Shown here: piece by piece, positions 61,865-64,000 of the stretch
Layout of the letters: each line of letters starts with the position of its first letter
Numbering within the stretch: the stretch's first letter is position 1
Assembly: GCA_021234155.1 (NCBI GenBank)
Contig: JAJEKV010000009.1
Location: 13,586,546-13,650,545, forward strand
Reading direction: 5' to 3'
DNA length: 64,000 nt
Origin: Isoetes taiwanensis
Lineage: Eukaryota; Streptophyta; Lycopodiopsida; Isoetales; Isoetaceae
Position numbers and translations under genes: made by a program
Notes under the pieces: generated by a model
Database searches by the model: none
Told to the model about the DNA's origin: nothing
The model's input: the letters and a program-made list of their open reading frames with translations, nothing else

Positions 61865-62065
61865 TGCAAATTTGTAATGTCGCTTTAGCAGTAATCTGTG
61901 ACCCCTTGCCACGTTTTCAGCTATTATTCTTTCATATGGGTGAACTATATGATGCGCCACCCAATTTGGAAACTAGACTTTGAGTCAGTTTCAATGAAGT
62001 AAAAATCACCTCAATCGGAGCATTGGTCGCGAAGATATATCCAATTGAAGTTTAGCTTCTATTTA
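61865..62065 (+). repeat. LTR-like segment next to a primer-binding-site-like motif
   Basis: 200 bases similar to the beginning of the window (1-190) in the same orientation and to the complement of the window end. It stops at TCTATTTATA, where TAGTATCAGAGC follows (62066-62077). This motif resembles the initiator-Met tRNA primer site of copia-type elements (TGGTATCAGAGC). If it is the primer site, the LTR ends at 62065 on the plus strand. The copies at the window ends suggest the opposite LTR direction, so the orientation is unsettled. Confidence 0.5.
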
Positions 62066-62546
62066 TAGTATCAGAGCGGAGCTTTGCGATTCTTCTGAGA
62101 TCTATGGGCAATCGGATCACCATAGCATTTTGAACTCTCTAATCTCGAATTAAAGAAGTCGGGAATGGTGGTACTGAGAATTTCCTATAAAACCGGAAAA
62201 CACCAGTGCTTTTGCAAGCATGTGCTGCAAGTGTTACTACTGGTTTTATTTTGTTGAAGCAAGGAATAATTGGCTATCTTTGGATCTTGACAAAAGTATA
62301 AACAATCTATATGAATCATTTAAAAGCCTTTATGACAATTATGGGGAAGCCTAAGTAAAAAGGCAATGCAAAAATTTATTTTCCTATAGATTAAATTTCA
62401 ACGAGATTAAACAAGTTACTACTTCTTGATGATAAGATTACTCCAATATTGAAGAGACAAAAAGAGCTGAGCATAATTGAAGATAATTGTAGCAAGGGAC
62501 GGAGCTCTTAAGGAGCCAGAAGTAAGAAGTATATGGGATAGCTTGT
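62066..62546 (+). mobile_element. possible decayed gag region of an LTR element
   Basis: After the primer-site-like motif, a broken frame at about 62250-62360 reads NNWLSLDLDKSINNLYESFK. It is not specific enough to assign. Interrupted by a SINE at 62564. Confidence 0.25.
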
Positions 62547-62563
62547 CATGGAGATGAATTGTC

Positions 62564-62702
62564 CCTTTTTTTTTTTTTTTTTTTTTTTTTTGAAGGCATG
62601 GTTGGTGGGACTTGCACCTACCCACGTCTCCCACCCGATGGTAGCCAGTGGGTTTTGAACCTTAATCCAAGGCCTTACCACTAGACCACCACCGCGATGG
62701 GC
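62564..62702 (-). mobile_element. young tRNA-derived SINE with 17-bp target duplication
   Basis: Complete minus-strand SINE of 139 bp. Its head GCGGTGGTGGTCTAGTGGTA contains an A box (TGGTCTAGTGG), GGTTCAAAACCC is the B box, and a poly(A) tail of about 26 appears as the T run 62566-62591. The 17 bases CATGGAGATGAATTGTC flank it at 62547-62563 and 62703-62719. This family differs from the SINE at 44968, which has a longer body and a microsatellite tail. Confidence 0.9.
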
Positions 62703-62719
62703 CATGGAGATGAATTGTC

Positions 62720-63220
62720 ATGGAGACAAATAGCTTGTCATGGAGACAAGTAACACTTGCTATATTATTGATCAAATTTCATTGAGCTTTGCTTTGTCAT
62801 AATAGCCGAACTATCATAATAGCCGAACTATCTACCATACCCTCATGCAAACTCTGAAGCCTATTTTGATCATGTGAGCCTATATAACTTTCTAGCCTGA
62901 GGAGCAAAACCGTAAAAAAGCATTTTTGCTTAAGCTTGTGGAGATTCAGATCGTGGTGATCTGAGAGGCCGGTTGCCCGTGGGGGTCATCCATATTAATA
63001 TTTGACTTTGAAGGTCATCAATATTAATATTTGACTTTATTTGCAGGTTTGCTTAGTGTTAAGCATTGGAGAGAACTCTACGGATAAGCTATCGAATATA
63101 TGAATGTGAAATTTAGATGCGGAATCTCAAATTGCTTCATATAGTATGGGCTTCTAGGTAAAATTCGTAAGCTGATCTTCTTTATGTTGAATAAAGATTA
63201 AAATTTTATTTTGATGTGTA
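62720..63220. other. no gene seen
   Basis: GTCATGGAGA words recur right after the SINE (62717-62750), and AATAGCCGAACTATC and GTCATCCATATTAATATTTGACTTT-like words are doubled (62800-62832, 62985-63040). Probably the interior of the LTR element. Confidence 0.4.
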
Positions 63221-63425
63221 TACCAAGGTAGATTGGGAATTCCAATTGCAATGTAATAGGCTTGAACATGGTATGCTAGATGTGAATGCCTCTTGAGATA
63301 TTGGTAATTGTGTCTGCAGCACAATAGGCTTGAAGAAGAGTGCATTAGATGTATACTTTTAAAGAGTAGCAATTGTGATTGCAACATAATAGGCTTGATA
63401 AAAGTTGCATCTGTATCGCAGAGAT
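63221..63425. repeat. tandem repeat, ~75-bp unit, 3 copies
   Basis: Each unit contains AATTG, then CA(A/C)AATAGGCTTGAA-like words, then GTGCATTAGATGTAT. The copies are imperfect and adjacent to the LTR at 63682. Confidence 0.65.
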
Positions 63426-63681
63426 ACACTCAAGTAGTACCGCGAAGGTACGAAAGATAAAAACGTACCGCGGATGTACAAGGGATATATCGTACTGTGG
63501 AAGTATATGGATATTCATAACTACTTTTGGAGTTTTGCAGGGATTATAAAACTTCCAGACTGGTGATGACCATGGAAGATCCATCTTGAGAAGGGATGTA
63601 TTGAAAGGGAGCGTATCTTGGACGATCGCGAACGATCTGTCTTGAAAAGGGATGGATTGATACGGAGCAAGCACGGGGGAG

Positions 63682-64000
63682 TGGCCTACAACGAATGGGT
63701 TATGGAAATGGCAAAAGTATCGCAAATAGGGTCGAGGCACTATCATTGGGATGATTATTAGTTGGGATCGAGTTCGAAGAAAAGGCTATAGATCAAGGAA
63801 AAGGCCATAGATAATATCCCATATGATAAGTCAAGTATTCTAATTAAAGGCAAGTAGCTATTTTAATATAAAAAGCAAGTGCCTACTAAAAAATGGCTAA
63901 AGTCGTGGAGAGATCTATAAATAGAAGCTAAACTTCAATTGGACATATCTCCGTGATCAGAGCTCCAATTGAGGCAATTTTTACTTCCTTGGAACCGGCT
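63682..64000 (+). repeat. LTR fragment, cut by the window edge
   Basis: Starts TGG directly after the purine tract GCACGGGGGAG (63671-63681), as expected for a 3' LTR. A TATA-like CTATAAATAG lies at 63914-63923. It is the inverted counterpart of 1-409. The remainder is outside the window. Confidence 0.6.

Overview
The window reads as nuclear DNA of a land plant, and a seed-free vascular plant such as a fern is my best guess rather than a proven identification. The plant features are a JMJ14-type histone demethylase (JmjN, JmjC, C5HC2 finger, FYRN, FYRC), a long PLS-type PPR array, plant L1-type LINEs, tRNA-derived SINEs, copia-like LTR pieces, a PIF/Harbinger relic and broken copies of plant gamma-glutamylaminecyclotransferase-like, leukotriene-A4-hydrolase-like, PKHD-type oxygenase and FCP1/NIF-type phosphatase genes. 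Only one clearly intact host gene is visible, the 11-exon demethylase at 40762-44682 (minus strand, 973 codons). Most of the rest is repeats and decayed genes.

Layout. 1-409 is a piece of an LTR in minus orientation. It recurs in plus orientation at the far end (63682-64000). 1258-18266 is a four-layer nest of mobile elements. A ~585-bp non-autonomous hAT-like element (8-bp target duplication) was entered by LINE-1 (minus strand). LINE-1 was then entered by a second, inverted copy of the same hAT-like element, and that copy was entered by LINE-2 (minus strand). All four insertions can be read from their duplications. Both LINEs carry the usual ORF1 (gag-like) and ORF2 (endonuclease and reverse transcriptase). 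They also share two extra reading frames that I do not recognise: a short one near the 5' end and one just after ORF2.

19555-20702 holds the most surprising item, a relic of a histone H3-related gene. The product starts ARTKHTAR like the H3 tail and ends in an unmistakable H3 histone fold, but about 245 residues of charged, coiled-coil-like sequence lie between the two. It has a TATA box, three in-frame stops (each one C-to-T change from a Gln codon) and one frameshift. Three ~65-80-bp near-palindromic repeats surround it.

21-32 kb is gene-poor: tandem repeats, hairpins, two related ~95-codon reading frames, a LINE 3' end, and a cluster of fragments of unrelated host genes in one orientation (27.3-29.0 kb), which looks like transposon gene capture. 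32.8-36.3 kb is a decayed PIF/Harbinger element with transposase and a Myb/SANT-like partner in tail-to-tail arrangement. 40.8-44.7 kb is the demethylase gene, followed by a SINE and a frameshifted PPR gene (46.7-50.3 kb). 52-60 kb carries exons I cannot name, a PKHD oxygenase pseudogene with a SINE inside it, a phosphatase-like pseudogene with a changed catalytic residue, and an unrecognised minus-strand gene with a CA-rich satellite in it. 60-64 kb is satellites (one is a 10-bp array of heat-shock-element cores), LTR pieces and a young SINE with a 17-bp target duplication.

The genes do not form a pathway. The one thematic link is that the intact gene is of a family that removes methyl groups from H3 lysine 4, while the broken gene 20 kb away encodes an H3-like protein with an almost perfect lysine-4 tail. 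I regard this as a coincidence worth noting, not evidence of a joint function.
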